Assembly (NCBI GenBank): GCA_900553885.1
Contig: USFD01000035.1
Span: 1-31,338 of the forward strand
Direction of reading: 5' to 3'
Length of the DNA: 31,338 bases
Source: an uncultured Ruminococcus sp.
GTDB taxonomy: Bacteria > Bacillota > Clostridia > Lachnospirales > Lachnospiraceae
The position numbers were made by a program, and so were the translations under genes. Position 1 is the stretch's first letter, and the number at the start of each line of letters is the position of its first letter. The notes below the pieces were generated by a model, which saw only the letters and a list, made by a program, of their open reading frames with translations, was not told the origin of the DNA and searched no databases. This document shows, piece after piece, positions 7,696-15,606 of the stretch.

Positions 7696-7791
7696 CCGTG
7701 GAATATCTGCTACTATAAATAATAAGAAAAACAGTTTTGAGATCCTGATATTTGTATCGAAGATATTTAGAAGCTTTGGGGAGGAAAGAAT

Positions 7792-7917
7792 ATGGAATGG
7801 CTGCCGAGTGCTGTAATTGCAGTACTTGTCGCAATCTCAGCAGTATATTATATTGTTAAAAGAGCAGTAAAAGATGCGCTGAAAGAATATTTCAGAGAGA
7901 AAGATAAAGAACAGTAA
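7792..7917 (+). CDS. 41-residue single-pass membrane protein (DUF6019-like)
   Basis: A very strong ribosome site (GGGGAGGAAAG) lies before an ATG. The peptide begins MEWLPSAVIAVLVAISAVYYIV, then KRAVKDALKEYFREKDKEQ: one membrane helix followed by a charged amphipathic tail. This resembles small DUF6019-type proteins common in Lachnospiraceae. It is too short for routine gene calling, but the ribosome site and composition argue for a real gene. It could be a regulator subunit or a type I toxin-like peptide; the sequence does not tell. Confidence 0.6.
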   Translation: MEWLPSAVIAVLVAISAVYYIVKRAVKDALKEYFREKDKEQ

Positions 7918-8012
7918 TTCCACTGATATTCTCCGGACAAGGGGTGTTATTTTCAGCTGGGAAAAGATATTCTTCCATTGAAGATAAATAATATGAAATG
8001 GAGGTAAGGCTG

Positions 8013-8477
8013 ATGAATCAATGTAATACCGGGAAATTTATATCGCAGAAGCGGAAAGAGAAGAATTTAACGCAGGAGCAGCTGGCGGAAAAAATCGGAG
8101 TGTCCAATAAAACAATTTCAAAATGGGAGACCGGTAAATGTATGCCGGACTATGGGGTTGTTCAGAGCCTGTGTAAAGAACTGGAGATTACCGTTGCCGA
8201 ACTGATGGATGGAGAAGAATCAGAAAAAAGAAGCGTGCGTCTATACGATGATGAGCAGATTATGGATTTGCTGAAGCGAACGCAGGAATTAGAAAAGCAA
8301 AAAAATCAGTTATATGGAATTTTACTGATCGTGATGGGAATTGCCCTGCAGGCACTTTCGCATACAATGGGCGGTTCTGATATGCAGGAATTATTTTCCG
8401 GAATCCTTCTGGGATTATCCGTGGGTGAAATGCTGGTTGGGGTTTATATTCTCGGAAGAAGTATGATCGGCAGATAA
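8013..8477 (+). CDS. XRE-family transcriptional regulator with C-terminal membrane helices
   Basis: A 154-residue protein. An intact HTH (residues ~7-62) reads 'FISQKRKEKNLTQEQLAEKIGVSNKTISKWETGKCMPDYGVVQSLCKELEITVAELM'. A short helical linker (~70-95) and two hydrophobic segments follow ('LYGILLIVMGIALQALS', 'FSGILLGLSVGEMLVGVYILG'). A GGAGG site sits 7-8 nt before ATG 8013, which beats the in-frame ATG at 7998. Family knowledge: such proteins probably regulate adjacent small membrane genes, and 7792-7917 and 8548-8991 are plausible targets. It is intact, unlike the XRE regulator at 5534. Confidence 0.8.
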   Translation: MNQCNTGKFISQKRKEKNLTQEQLAEKIGVSNKTISKWETGKCMPDYGVVQSLCKELEITVAELMDGEESEKRSVRLYDDEQIMDLLKRTQELEKQKNQLYGILLIVMGIALQALSHTMGGSDMQELFSGILLGLSVGEMLVGVYILGRSMIGR

Positions 8478-8547
8478 ATACCGGGCAGGCAAATTTCAGG
8501 GAATATTTTATGCAGCTTGTTCATTTATGGTTGAGGAGAATGAAGAA

Positions 8548-8991
8548 ATGAAAAAAAGAAAGATCGTTTTTTTGGTCATCGTTATAATTATTCTTTTAGC
8601 CGGAATATTATTATATTTCAGACCACTTCAGTTATCCGTTCCGTCAAACAAATATATTTCAGCTATATATGAGGAGCTTGGCGTAAGAGATGGAGAGCCT
8701 TATATTAACGATACAACTTACAATGAAATAACAGAAGACGAAAAAGAGCAGATCATAGATCTGCTGGAACAGTACCCATACAGAAGAACGCCGGGAACAT
8801 TATTTTCAGACGGCTCTCTGACGGAAACCGGCGATCAAATACTGATTATGCATATATTTGATGAGAATAATGAATTGGATAATACAATAATTATAACAAG
8901 CGCAGACAGTATTTCTGTCAATGGGAAAAATTATTTCCTGAATAACTCACCTGTATGTATAGAAGAATTATTAAATATATTAAACAAATAG
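8548..8991 (+). CDS. Membrane-anchored hypothetical protein
   Basis: 147 residues from ATG 8548, placed 9 nt behind GAGGAG; the in-frame ATG at 8527 lacks a site. The N-terminus MKKRKIVFLVIVIIILLAGILLYF is a basic start and membrane helix. The rest is an acidic extracytoplasmic domain with 'ITEDEKEQIIDLLEQY' and 'DSISVNGKNYFLNN'. Overall shape and the ITxxEKxxxIIxLL segment recall the protein at 7273-7695, so the two may be distant paralogues. Function is unknown. Transcription probably ends at the hairpin at 9006-9043. Confidence 0.6.
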   Translation: MKKRKIVFLVIVIIILLAGILLYFRPLQLSVPSNKYISAIYEELGVRDGEPYINDTTYNEITEDEKEQIIDLLEQYPYRRTPGTLFSDGSLTETGDQILIMHIFDENNELDNTIIITSADSISVNGKNYFLNNSPVCIEELLNILNK

Positions 8992-9005
8992 AAAAGAGAA
9001 GCAAG

Positions 9006-9043
9006 TCCCCTGCTTACTGCTCCGCGCAGTATAAAGCAGGGGA
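9006..9043 (+). terminator. Long hairpin terminator-like structure
   Basis: TCCCCTGCTT (9006-9015) pairs with AAGCAGGGGA (9034-9043), and an inner ACTGC/GCAGT stem extends it. It sits 15 nt after the stop at 8991. Only a short run of Ts follows (ATTTCC), so termination strength is uncertain. Confidence 0.6.
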
Positions 9044-9058
9044 TTTCCATCATCAGGT

Positions 9059-9095
9059 AAAAAGGCCGAACCCCTGCGAATTGAAGGGGTTCGGC
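9059..9095 (-). terminator. Rho-independent terminator of the sigma/anti-sigma operon
   Basis: Read on the minus strand: a perfect stem of CCGAACCCCT with AGGGGTTCGG (9066-9075 and 9085-9094, plus a flanking G-C pair), then TTTTT from the A-run at 9059-9063. It lies about 45 nt after the anti-sigma stop codon and is convergent with the hairpin at 9006-9043. Confidence 0.75.
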
Positions 9096-9137
9096 GGAAG
9101 CAGGAATGATCAGTTTAAGACCCGGATTCAGGCAATA

Positions 9138-10124
9138 TTATCGATTCCGCTTCAATATACCTGTTATTATAAGGAACGCCCCGATAATAATACTGCATAT
9201 CAGGCATATCAGATAAATATTGGCATTGATATGAAGGGCGGATGACCAGTCTGTAAAGCTGGCGGAAAGAATGGTCAGCTGTTTTTTGTGCTCGGAAAGA
9301 AGCAAGTACATATCATTGGAAAAGGCGGTCCATATTCCTGCTATTATTACAATAATGCCGCCTTTGATCCAGCGGTTTGCCGGAAGATATCTGGCAGTCA
9401 GAAATACAAGCCATACTCCGGTCATGAGAATGACACTGATAATATTGCCGTTTCTTAAGCCATCCACATCTCCGGACTGACTGCAGATGACAAAGATTGT
9501 GAGAAAAAGCCATGCAGTATCCCAGATCATGGCCATCAGGGCTTTTTTGTCAGAAAGTACAGGCGGTAAAGAGAGCCCTCTGATTACGAAAGGAAACAGC
9601 GGTACGGAAATTCCGAAAACAGTCGGAACAGCAAGGAAGATAAACTGACCGCCGCCGTTCATTCTGTCTACAAAAAATATAATCAGCAATAATGCGATTA
9701 CTCCGGCCAGAATGCTTTTCGTCAGTCTGCTTTGTTTTGCCATGAGCGGGACGACAGTCAGGGCAGCAACCAGCAGCATGGAAGCCGCCACCACTGAGAA
9801 AACGCCCAGGCCTCCGCCTGCAGCCATGGAAACCAGTAGTGTTATTACAATGGGAATCAGCAGCAGAACGCTGATAATCAATCCGGCTTTGTAGGCGGCG
9901 GTTCTTTCTTTTCTGGCATGTCTTTCCAGAACGTCATGGGTTTCCTTTTCCATGATCCGGTCAACGGAATCATTTTTCAGTTCTTCATAAAAGTTTTTAC
10001 ATATTTCACAGTTCTCCAGATGCTGATGTACAAATTTTTTACTGGAAGGGCTGCAAACGTCGTCATAATATAATGGAAGCAGATCCTGAACGATCTCGCA
10101 TTCCTGAGATTTCTTTTTATTCAT
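9138..10124 (-). CDS. Zinc-finger (zf-HC2) membrane anti-sigma factor
   Basis: A 328-residue protein. The cytosolic N-terminus carries the zinc-binding anti-sigma signature H35-x3-C39-x2-C42 ('HQHLENCEICKNF'), plus C9 and C24. 'CEIVQDLLPLYYDDVCSPSS' is typical of clostridial zf-HC2 proteins. About eight membrane helices follow from residue ~75 to the end, so it would hold its sigma factor at the membrane and release it on an envelope signal. It overlaps the sigma stop codon by 8 nt, which indicates tight translational coupling and a 1:1 partnership. The operon ends at the terminator at 9059-9095. The inducing signal cannot be told from sequence. Confidence 0.85.
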   Translation of the reverse strand: MNKKKSQECEIVQDLLPLYYDDVCSPSSKKFVHQHLENCEICKNFYEELKNDSVDRIMEKETHDVLERHARKERTAAYKAGLIISVLLLIPIVITLLVSMAAGGGLGVFSVVAASMLLVAALTVVPLMAKQSRLTKSILAGVIALLLIIFFVDRMNGGGQFIFLAVPTVFGISVPLFPFVIRGLSLPPVLSDKKALMAMIWDTAWLFLTIFVICSQSGDVDGLRNGNIISVILMTGVWLVFLTARYLPANRWIKGGIIVIIAGIWTAFSNDMYLLLSEHKKQLTILSASFTDWSSALHINANIYLICLICSIIIGAFLIITGILKRNR

Positions 10125-10599
10125 TTTTCTCCATCCTTTCCTGAATTTTTAGTCGTGCCCGGTGATAAGTGACTCTTGCCCAGTTTTCGGTTTTCCCGAA
10201 TATAAATCCGATCTGCGAAAAGGGAAGTTCACCGAATACCCGCAGCTGGAACACTTCTTTGTAGGGCTCCTGCAGTTTATGCAGAATCAGATGAATCTGA
10301 AGAGCAGTTTCTTTATCTTCAACAGCCTCGGTCAGATCTTTTCTGTGATCTTCGGCAGATGTTTCATCTAATTCTGTAACCTTCTGATTTTTTCTGCACT
10401 CATCTACTGCAAGCCGTTTCGCGATGCCGCATAGCCAGGTCAGCTCACTGGATCTTTGTTCAAAAGACTTTTTTGCTGTCATAGCTTTGTAAAACGTATT
10501 CTGTGTAATTTCCTCCGCAAGAGACTGATTTTTTATAATAGTCATTACATAAGAATACACATGCAGATAGTATGAATGATATAATTTTTCGTAATCCAG
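10117..10599 (-). CDS. ECF RNA polymerase sigma factor with apparent CTG start
   Basis: About 160 residues. Region 2 reads 'YSYVMTIIKNQSLAEEITQNTFYKAMTAKKSFE' and 'ELTWLCGIAKRLAVDECRKN'. Region 4 reads 'LQEPYKEVFQLRVFGELPFSQIGFIFGKTENWARVTYHRARLKIQERM'. The first conventional start in frame (GTG 10560) gives a protein lacking the family's N-terminal helix and has no ribosome site. The same frame continues upstream as 'DYEKLYHSYYLHV', a normal family start, back to CTG (10597-10599). That CTG lies 9 nt behind AGGAGGAGG (10609-10617). A stop lies two codons earlier, so CTG is the only fitting start. It is co-transcribed with the anti-sigma gene and probably drives its own promoter. Confidence 0.8.
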   Translation of the reverse strand: MDYEKLYHSYYLHVYSYVMTIIKNQSLAEEITQNTFYKAMTAKKSFEQRSSELTWLCGIAKRLAVDECRKNQKVTELDETSAEDHRKDLTEAVEDKETALQIHLILHKLQEPYKEVFQLRVFGELPFSQIGFIFGKTENWARVTYHRARLKIQERMEKNE

Positions 10600-10629
10600 A
10601 ACTGCTCACCTCCTCCTGTACACCGGTTA

Positions 10630-10655
10630 GACGGAGAATTATGGGTTTCGTTACA
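10630..10655 (-). promoter_or_regulatory. ECF-type autoregulated promoter
   Basis: On the minus strand: -35 TGTAAC (10650-10655), a 16-nt spacer, and -10 CGTC (10630-10633), followed within about 15 nt by the AGGAGGAGG site. An AAC-type -35 with a CGT-type -10 is the hallmark of ECF sigma promoters (SigX/SigW-like) and differs from all sigma-A promoters in this window. Autoregulation by the adjacent sigma factor is inferred. Confidence 0.65.
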
Positions 10656-10822
10656 AAGAATTTTATATATTTCATAAAAAAATTTGGTTGTCAGAACCTG
10701 TTCAGTATATCAGAAAATCAATTGTGCAGGCAACTTCATGTTCTTGACATTCGTATATTCATATAGTAACGTGAAAATATCTTTTTCAGTTGGGGCCAGA
10801 TTCGTTTCCGGGAGGGTAAGTT

Positions 10823-11344
10823 ATGAAAAAAGAAAAGATGAAAGAAAGTATATTAAATCCTGTCAGCATGTTTTTAATTGGTCTGCTGACGGGATTTCTT
10901 ATAAAAGAAATCGACATCCATTTATATGCCCAGCATTTTGGAATTTCATTGGCAAATATTTTCTCGGAAGCCGGAGTCTGGGTAGTAATCGGGGTGAGTA
11001 TCAGTCTGTTCAGCAGAGACAGAAAATATGCCATGCTGAATGTTTTTACATATTGTATCGGAATGATAATTACATATTACCTGACGGCAGAACTTACAGG
11101 ATCAGTCTATGGCTGGGGATATATAAAGTTGTGGGCATTATTCGCATGCTTTTCACCGGTTATGGCTTATCTTGTAACATTAGCGAAAAGAAAAGGAATT
11201 CTGGCATTTGTTATAGATGCCGGGATTTTTATCGGATACATCGGCATCAACCTGCTGTCAGGCAGTTTTATTAAAATTTATGATATTGTATTTATGGGAA
11301 TTTTAATTTATCTGCTGTTTATAAAAAAATATACGGAAATTTAA
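10823..11344 (+). CDS. Polytopic membrane protein of unknown function
   Basis: A 173-residue protein with about six membrane helices (roughly 12-30, 45-62, 72-95, 100-122, 128-150 and 153-170). It has short basic loops and a basic N-terminus, MKKEKMKES. A GGGAGGG site precedes the ATG. I see no catalytic motif, and I do not recognise the family. It is divergent from the sigma factor and shares its ~225-nt upstream region, so it could belong to the ECF response, although no ECF-type promoter faces it. No clear terminator follows. Confidence 0.65.
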   Translation: MKKEKMKESILNPVSMFLIGLLTGFLIKEIDIHLYAQHFGISLANIFSEAGVWVVIGVSISLFSRDRKYAMLNVFTYCIGMIITYYLTAELTGSVYGWGYIKLWALFACFSPVMAYLVTLAKRKGILAFVIDAGIFIGYIGINLLSGSFIKIYDIVFMGILIYLLFIKKYTEI

Positions 11345-11478
11345 TGAAGATGCGATTTATGCTGATATTGTATATGACAGATATTCTTTCTGAAAATAAT
11401 GTAATTGTTGCGATTTTTTTACATAAGAAATCAAGAAATTAATAATATTACAGTTGTATTAAAGATTGAGAACAGCTC

Positions 11479-11507
11479 TTGTGTTTCCGGACTTCTGACA
11501 GTATACT
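11479..11507 (+). promoter_or_regulatory. Probable sigma-A promoter for the MBOAT/DHHW operon
   Basis: -35 TTGTGT (11479-11484), a 17-nt spacer, and -10 TATACT (11502-11507). The -35 match is modest (TTG retained) and the -10 is good. It lies about 70 nt before the MBOAT start, in an otherwise gene-free stretch (11345-11575). Confidence 0.45.
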
Positions 11508-11515
11508 TGTAATGT

Positions 11516-11534
11516 CGAAATTTGTAGAATTTCG
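11516..11534 (+). promoter_or_regulatory. Inverted repeat next to the MBOAT promoter
   Basis: A perfect 7-bp inverted repeat, CGAAATT (11516-11522) and AATTTCG (11528-11534), with a 5-nt loop. It sits at or just after the expected transcription start, about 40 nt before the MBOAT ATG. It could be an operator or a 5'-end RNA hairpin. Confidence 0.4.
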
Positions 11535-11575
11535 TTGAACATATATTTTCTGTAATGCAGAGGGGAGTTTATATT

Positions 11576-12997
11576 ATGGTTTTTTCAAGCCTTATTTTTT
11601 TGTTTCTGTTTCTTGTCTTAAATTTGACAATCTATTTATTTGTAAAAGATAAATATAAAAATATAGTACTGCTTGTATTTTCACTGATTTTTTATGCCTG
11701 GGGCGGGCCGAAATATCTGCTCCTCTTAGTCGGCGAAACATTTGCAAGCTGGTTTTTCGCTCTTAGAATTGAAAAATCTGAAAATGACCGCAGCAGAAAA
11801 CTGTATATGCTGGGGGAATGTGTTGTCCTGCTCGGACTGCTTGGATATTTTAAATACGCAGTATTTTTTCTGGAAAACTTTCGGATGCTGTTCGGTATAC
11901 CGAAAGTAATTCCCGATATTGTTCTGCCTATCGGTATTTCCTTTTATACGTTTCAGCTGCTTTCGTACGTGGTTGATGTATATCGGGGAGAGATCCATGC
12001 ACAGCCGGCATTCTGGAAGCTGCTTCTTTATTCCAGCCTGTTTCACCAGTGTATTGCAGGACCGATCGTCCGCTATGAAACCGTTGCAAATGAGATTGAT
12101 AACCGGAAAGTTTCACAGACGGATATTTATGTCGGGGTACGCAGATTCTGTATCGGTCTTGCCAAAAAGGCGATTCTGGCAAATTCCTGCGCTGAAATTG
12201 CGGATTCTCTGATTCAGCCGGGAAGCGATGCACTGGCGGCGCAGTCCACACTCGGGCTCTGGCTGGGCATGTTCGCCTATATGCTGCAGATTTATCTCGA
12301 TTTCTCAGCTTATTCAGATATGGCGATTGGTATGGGCCGGATGGTCGGATTCCGCTATCTGGAGAATTTTAATTATCCGTACATTGCAAAATCTGTGAAA
12401 GATTTCTGGCGGAGATGGCATATCTCTTTGAGTACGTTTTTCAGAGATTATGTTTATATCCCGCTGGGAGGAAGCCGCTGTTCCGCGTTAAAATATATCC
12501 GCAATATGACTGTTGTGTGGTTCCTGACGGGAATGTGGCATGGCGCCAGCTGGAATTATATTTTCTGGGGACTTTATTATCTGGTGTTCCTGCTTCTGGA
12601 GCGTTTTGTGATAAAAGACAGGATCCCGGGGCCTTTTAAGTATATCTATACTTTATTTGTAGTTTTCTTCGGATGGGTTATCTTTAAATTTGAAAATCTG
12701 GGAGAACTCGGGGCTGTGCTGGGCGGTTTATTTGGAATCGGTACAAACGGATTTATGGGAATGAATGTGAGCACTTTATTCCTCGGCAATATTTTCCTTC
12801 TTATATTTGCAGTGATTGCCTGCACGCCGCTGGGGAAAGTGATACGTCAGAATCTGCTCCGGATCGGAAGCGGCAATCCGGTTGTGTTTACAGTTTTTAA
12901 TATTACAGAACTGATTGTGCCGCCGCTGCTTCTGGTATTATCCGTTCTGGCGCTGATCGGAAACAGTTATAATCCTTTCTTATATTTTCAGTTCTAG
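11576..12997 (+). CDS. MBOAT-family O-acyltransferase (AlgI/DltB-like)
   Basis: A 473-residue polytopic enzyme with about ten or more membrane helices. Family marks include 'FFARPGG'-region equivalents ('FYAWGGPKYLLLL', 'LPIGISFYTFQLLSYVVDVYRG'), 'HQCIAGPIVRYE', 'DFSAYSDMAIGMGRMVGFRYLENFNYPY', 'FWRRWHISLSTFFRDYVYIPLGG' and the catalytic-histidine block 'WFLTGMWHGASWNYIFWGLYY'. Such proteins move an acyl (usually acetyl) group across the membrane to a surface polysaccharide or teichoic acid. ATG 11576 sits behind GAGGGGAG. The next gene (DHHW), 14 nt downstream, is the usual partner that completes transfer outside the cell. The substrate polymer is unknown. Confidence 0.9.
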   Translation: MVFSSLIFLFLFLVLNLTIYLFVKDKYKNIVLLVFSLIFYAWGGPKYLLLLVGETFASWFFALRIEKSENDRSRKLYMLGECVVLLGLLGYFKYAVFFLENFRMLFGIPKVIPDIVLPIGISFYTFQLLSYVVDVYRGEIHAQPAFWKLLLYSSLFHQCIAGPIVRYETVANEIDNRKVSQTDIYVGVRRFCIGLAKKAILANSCAEIADSLIQPGSDALAAQSTLGLWLGMFAYMLQIYLDFSAYSDMAIGMGRMVGFRYLENFNYPYIAKSVKDFWRRWHISLSTFFRDYVYIPLGGSRCSALKYIRNMTVVWFLTGMWHGASWNYIFWGLYYLVFLLLERFVIKDRIPGPFKYIYTLFVVFFGWVIFKFENLGELGAVLGGLFGIGTNGFMGMNVSTLFLGNIFLLIFAVIACTPLGKVIRQNLLRIGSGNPVVFTVFNITELIVPPLLLVLSVLALIGNSYNPFLYFQF

Positions 12998-13011
12998 GGA
13001 GTGTATAATTA

Positions 13012-14367
13012 ATGGGGAAACAAAGAATTACAAAAAAGCAAAAAGAAACCATCTTTATTTACCGTGCTCTCAGTGTCCGCATTTTTGCACTTATAATGCT
13101 GATTGGAGGAATTGTCGGACTGATGTATTTCTTTCGCCCTGAAGTATCAGAGGCAGAGAAACGTACCTTGACAAAATTTCCCACGCCTACAGTCAGTTCT
13201 CTGTGGGACGGGCAGTTTTTCTATGATTTGTCTTTATGGTATTCGGACACATATCCTATGCGTGACAGTCTGATCGCGGCAGATCAGAAAATTAAGAACG
13301 CATATGGAATTACAGCTTCCACTATGATGGTGGGAACCCGACAGATCAGTGATGATATTCCGGATATTGATGAGACGAAGAACGATAAGACGAAGAATGA
13401 TAAGACAGAGGATCAGAAGACTCAGGAAGTAGAACAGATATCCGCACCGGACAGCCGGGCAATGGAATCAGAGATCCAGAAACAGATCCAGCAGAATCTC
13501 TATGTTAAAAATGGAGCCGCTTATTCGCTCTATTATTACAGCCAGGCTGCGGCGGAAACCTATACTTCGGCGTTAAATAAAGCAGCTGCCGAACTGAAAG
13601 GAAAAACAAATGTGTACTCCATTCTGGTTCCGAACAACTCAGGAGTCATGCTCAGTGAAGAGGAGCTGGAAGCCCTGGGAGGCGCGGACCAGCGGCAGGC
13701 TATCAAGTATTATTACAGTCTGACAGACGGAGTAAAGACGGTAGATACCATTGATACCCTGCGCGAACACAACGACGAGTATCTGTATTTCCGTACCGAT
13801 CATCACTGGACGCAGCTTGCGGCGTATTATGTATATCGGAATTTCTGCGAGCAGAAAGGGATTGAGCCGAATGAGCTGTCTGATTTCCAGAAGATGACAT
13901 TTGCACCGTTTCTGGGCACATTCTATCAGGAACTGAAGAATGAAGATATGGCAAAAAATCCCGATTCGGTAGACGCATATATTCCAATGGCTACAAATGA
14001 TATGACCTATTGGGAAGCTGACGGTTCTAAAGTGAACTGGCATGTGGTTCAGGATGTCAGCACATGGAATGAAAATTCACTGTATTCCTGTTTTATCGGC
14101 GGAGATAAGCCGCTCGTACAGATTAACAATCCGAAGCTCAATGACGGCTCTTCCTGTGTTGTTGTAAAGGAGTCTTACGGGAACTGCTTTGTTCCGTTCC
14201 TGGTCGACCATTACCAGACAGTTTATGTCATCGATTTCCGGTATACACAGAATAATGTAATGGATTTTGTCAAAGAACATAATGTTCAGGATCTGATTAT
14301 TATGAATAATATTTCGATTATTGCAAGTAACGACGTAGCAAAAACAATTGCAGGGCTTCTGGAATAA
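13012..14367 (+). CDS. DHHW-family (AlgJ/AlgX-like) O-acetylation protein
   Basis: A 451-residue protein anchored by one N-terminal helix ('IFALIMLIGGIVGLMYFF'). The rest is extracytoplasmic, with an SGNH/AlgX-like fold. It has 'EAEKRTLTKFPTP' at the start, the signature 'YFRTDHHWTQLAAYYVYRNFC' (the DHHW catalytic motif), and a late 'VVKESYGNCFVPFLVDHYQTVYVIDFRY' where the Ser-containing motif sits. A charged low-complexity insert near residues 120-145 contains tandem 'KNDKT' units. It works with the MBOAT protein just upstream (14-nt gap) to acetylate a surface polymer. The operon ends at the strong terminator at 14405-14456. Confidence 0.88.
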   Translation: MGKQRITKKQKETIFIYRALSVRIFALIMLIGGIVGLMYFFRPEVSEAEKRTLTKFPTPTVSSLWDGQFFYDLSLWYSDTYPMRDSLIAADQKIKNAYGITASTMMVGTRQISDDIPDIDETKNDKTKNDKTEDQKTQEVEQISAPDSRAMESEIQKQIQQNLYVKNGAAYSLYYYSQAAAETYTSALNKAAAELKGKTNVYSILVPNNSGVMLSEEELEALGGADQRQAIKYYYSLTDGVKTVDTIDTLREHNDEYLYFRTDHHWTQLAAYYVYRNFCEQKGIEPNELSDFQKMTFAPFLGTFYQELKNEDMAKNPDSVDAYIPMATNDMTYWEADGSKVNWHVVQDVSTWNENSLYSCFIGGDKPLVQINNPKLNDGSSCVVVKESYGNCFVPFLVDHYQTVYVIDFRYTQNNVMDFVKEHNVQDLIIMNNISIIASNDVAKTIAGLLE

Positions 14368-14404
14368 AATTCCGGATAGAAGAGCAGCTCTGTGTTTACT
14401 GCAG

Positions 14405-14456
14405 AAAGCCATATCAGAAGCAGATTATTTATCTGTTTTACTGATATGGCTTTTTT
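14405..14456 (+). terminator. Strong rho-independent terminator
   Basis: The arms AAGCCATATCAG (14406-14417) and CTGATATGGCTT (14441-14452) pair perfectly, and the A/T-flanked stem runs into TTTTTT (14451-14456). It lies 38 nt after the DHHW stop codon and closes the acetylation operon. Confidence 0.85.
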
Positions 14457-14473
14457 ATGAAGAAAATTAGACA

Positions 14474-14502
14474 TTGTACGGGTCTGGCAATAAGTATATA
14501 AT
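14474..14502 (+). promoter_or_regulatory. Sigma-A promoter of the aldo/keto reductase operon
   Basis: -35 TTGTAC (14474-14479), a 17-nt spacer, and a perfect -10 TATAAT (14497-14502). It lies between the preceding terminator and the reductase start at 14570. This position also argues against any longer N-terminal reading of the reductase. Confidence 0.65.
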
Positions 14503-14569
14503 ATTACTTAGGGCGTTTGGATTTCCTTATGCAGTATTTTATTCACAGGGGAATAAAGGAGGAATCAAC

Positions 14570-15586
14570 ATGGATAAAGTGACTTTAGGCAAAACAGGAA
14601 TTGAGGTAAACAAAAATGGCTTCGGAGCGCTGCCGATACAGAGAATCAGTAAAAAGGATGCCGTGTATCTGCTGCAGAAAGCCTTTTATAACGGGATTAA
14701 TTATTTCGATACCGCAAGAGCTTATTCCGACAGCGAGGAAAAGATGGGGGCGGCGTTTGAATATACAAGAGACCGGATTATTATCAGTACAAAGACGATG
14801 GCCCAGACGGCAGAAGGTTTCTGGAAAGATCTGGAAGAGAGTCTGACAAAACTGAAAACGGATTACATAGATATTTATCAGTTCCACAATCCGTCATTCT
14901 GTCCGAAACCGGGAGATGAGTCGGGACTGTACGACGCGGCTCTGGAAGCGAAAAAACAGGGGAAGATCCGTCATATCGGTATTACAAATCACCGGATTGC
15001 AGTGGCGCAGGAGGCGATTGATTCCGGACTTTACGAGACGCTGCAGTTCCCGTTTTCCTATCTGGCGGCGGATGCTGATCTGGAGATTGTGGAAAACTGC
15101 AGAAAGGCCGGCATGGGATTTATTGCCATGAAAGGACTCTCCGGCGGACTCATTCATAATTCCGCATGCGCCTATGCCTATATGGCTCAGCCTCAGTTTT
15201 CCCATGTGGCTCCTATCTGGGGAGTGCAGCGGGAGTCTGAGCTGGATGAATTCCTTTCTTATCAGGTCTGTCCGCCCAGTCTTAATGATACCCTTATAAA
15301 GGAGATTGAAGCGGACCGGAAACAGCTGTCCGGAGATTTCTGCAGGGGATGCGGTTACTGTATGCCATGTCCTGCGGGGATTGAGATTAATAACTGTGCG
15401 AGAATGAGTCTGATGCTCAGGCGTGCGCCTCAGGAGGGATGGCTTTCCCCGGAATGGCAGGAGAAAATGAAAAAGATTGAGGACTGCCTTCACTGCGGAC
15501 AGTGTATGAGCAAATGTCCCTATGGACTGAATACGCCGGAGCTGCTTGCAAAGAATTATGAAGACTACAAGACATTTCTGAAATGA
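14570..15586 (+). CDS. Aldo/keto reductase with C-terminal 4Fe-4S ferredoxin-type domain
   Basis: A 338-residue cytosolic protein. The (beta/alpha)8 AKR part begins MDKVTLGKTGIEVNKNGFGALP. It has the catalytic Asp/Tyr segment 'NYFDTARAYSDSEEKMGAAF', the lysine strand 'IIISTKTM', and 'DIYQFHNP' with the histidine. The C-terminus adds two cysteine clusters, 'CRGCGYCMPCPAG' (~260-273) and 'CLHCGQCMSKCPYGL' (~304-318), suitable for iron-sulfur clusters. AKR-ferredoxin fusions are common in anaerobic clostridia and probably pass electrons to an NAD(P)H- or ferredoxin-linked carbonyl reduction; the substrate is unknown. A GGAGG site precedes ATG 14570. A decayed alcohol dehydrogenase follows in the same direction. 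Confidence 0.9.
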   Translation: MDKVTLGKTGIEVNKNGFGALPIQRISKKDAVYLLQKAFYNGINYFDTARAYSDSEEKMGAAFEYTRDRIIISTKTMAQTAEGFWKDLEESLTKLKTDYIDIYQFHNPSFCPKPGDESGLYDAALEAKKQGKIRHIGITNHRIAVAQEAIDSGLYETLQFPFSYLAADADLEIVENCRKAGMGFIAMKGLSGGLIHNSACAYAYMAQPQFSHVAPIWGVQRESELDEFLSYQVCPPSLNDTLIKEIEADRKQLSGDFCRGCGYCMPCPAGIEINNCARMSLMLRRAPQEGWLSPEWQEKMKKIEDCLHCGQCMSKCPYGLNTPELLAKNYEDYKTFLK

Positions 15587-15606
15587 CTGATGCAGGAGAA
15601 TAGAAA

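Noticed and set aside
10743..10772. TTGACA at 10743-10748 as -35 for the membrane protein at 10823
   Set aside because: No acceptable -10 lies 16-18 nt downstream; the nearest TATAGT is only 12 nt away.
14474..14569. Longer N-terminus for the aldo/keto reductase starting at TTG 14474
   Set aside because: The extra codons overlap the promoter. The real family start follows GGAGG at 14570.
14894..15493. Minus-strand ORF of 199 codons opposite the aldo/keto reductase
   Set aside because: It is a shadow of a conserved gene, and the composition is rich in Arg/His/Ser without domain signatures.
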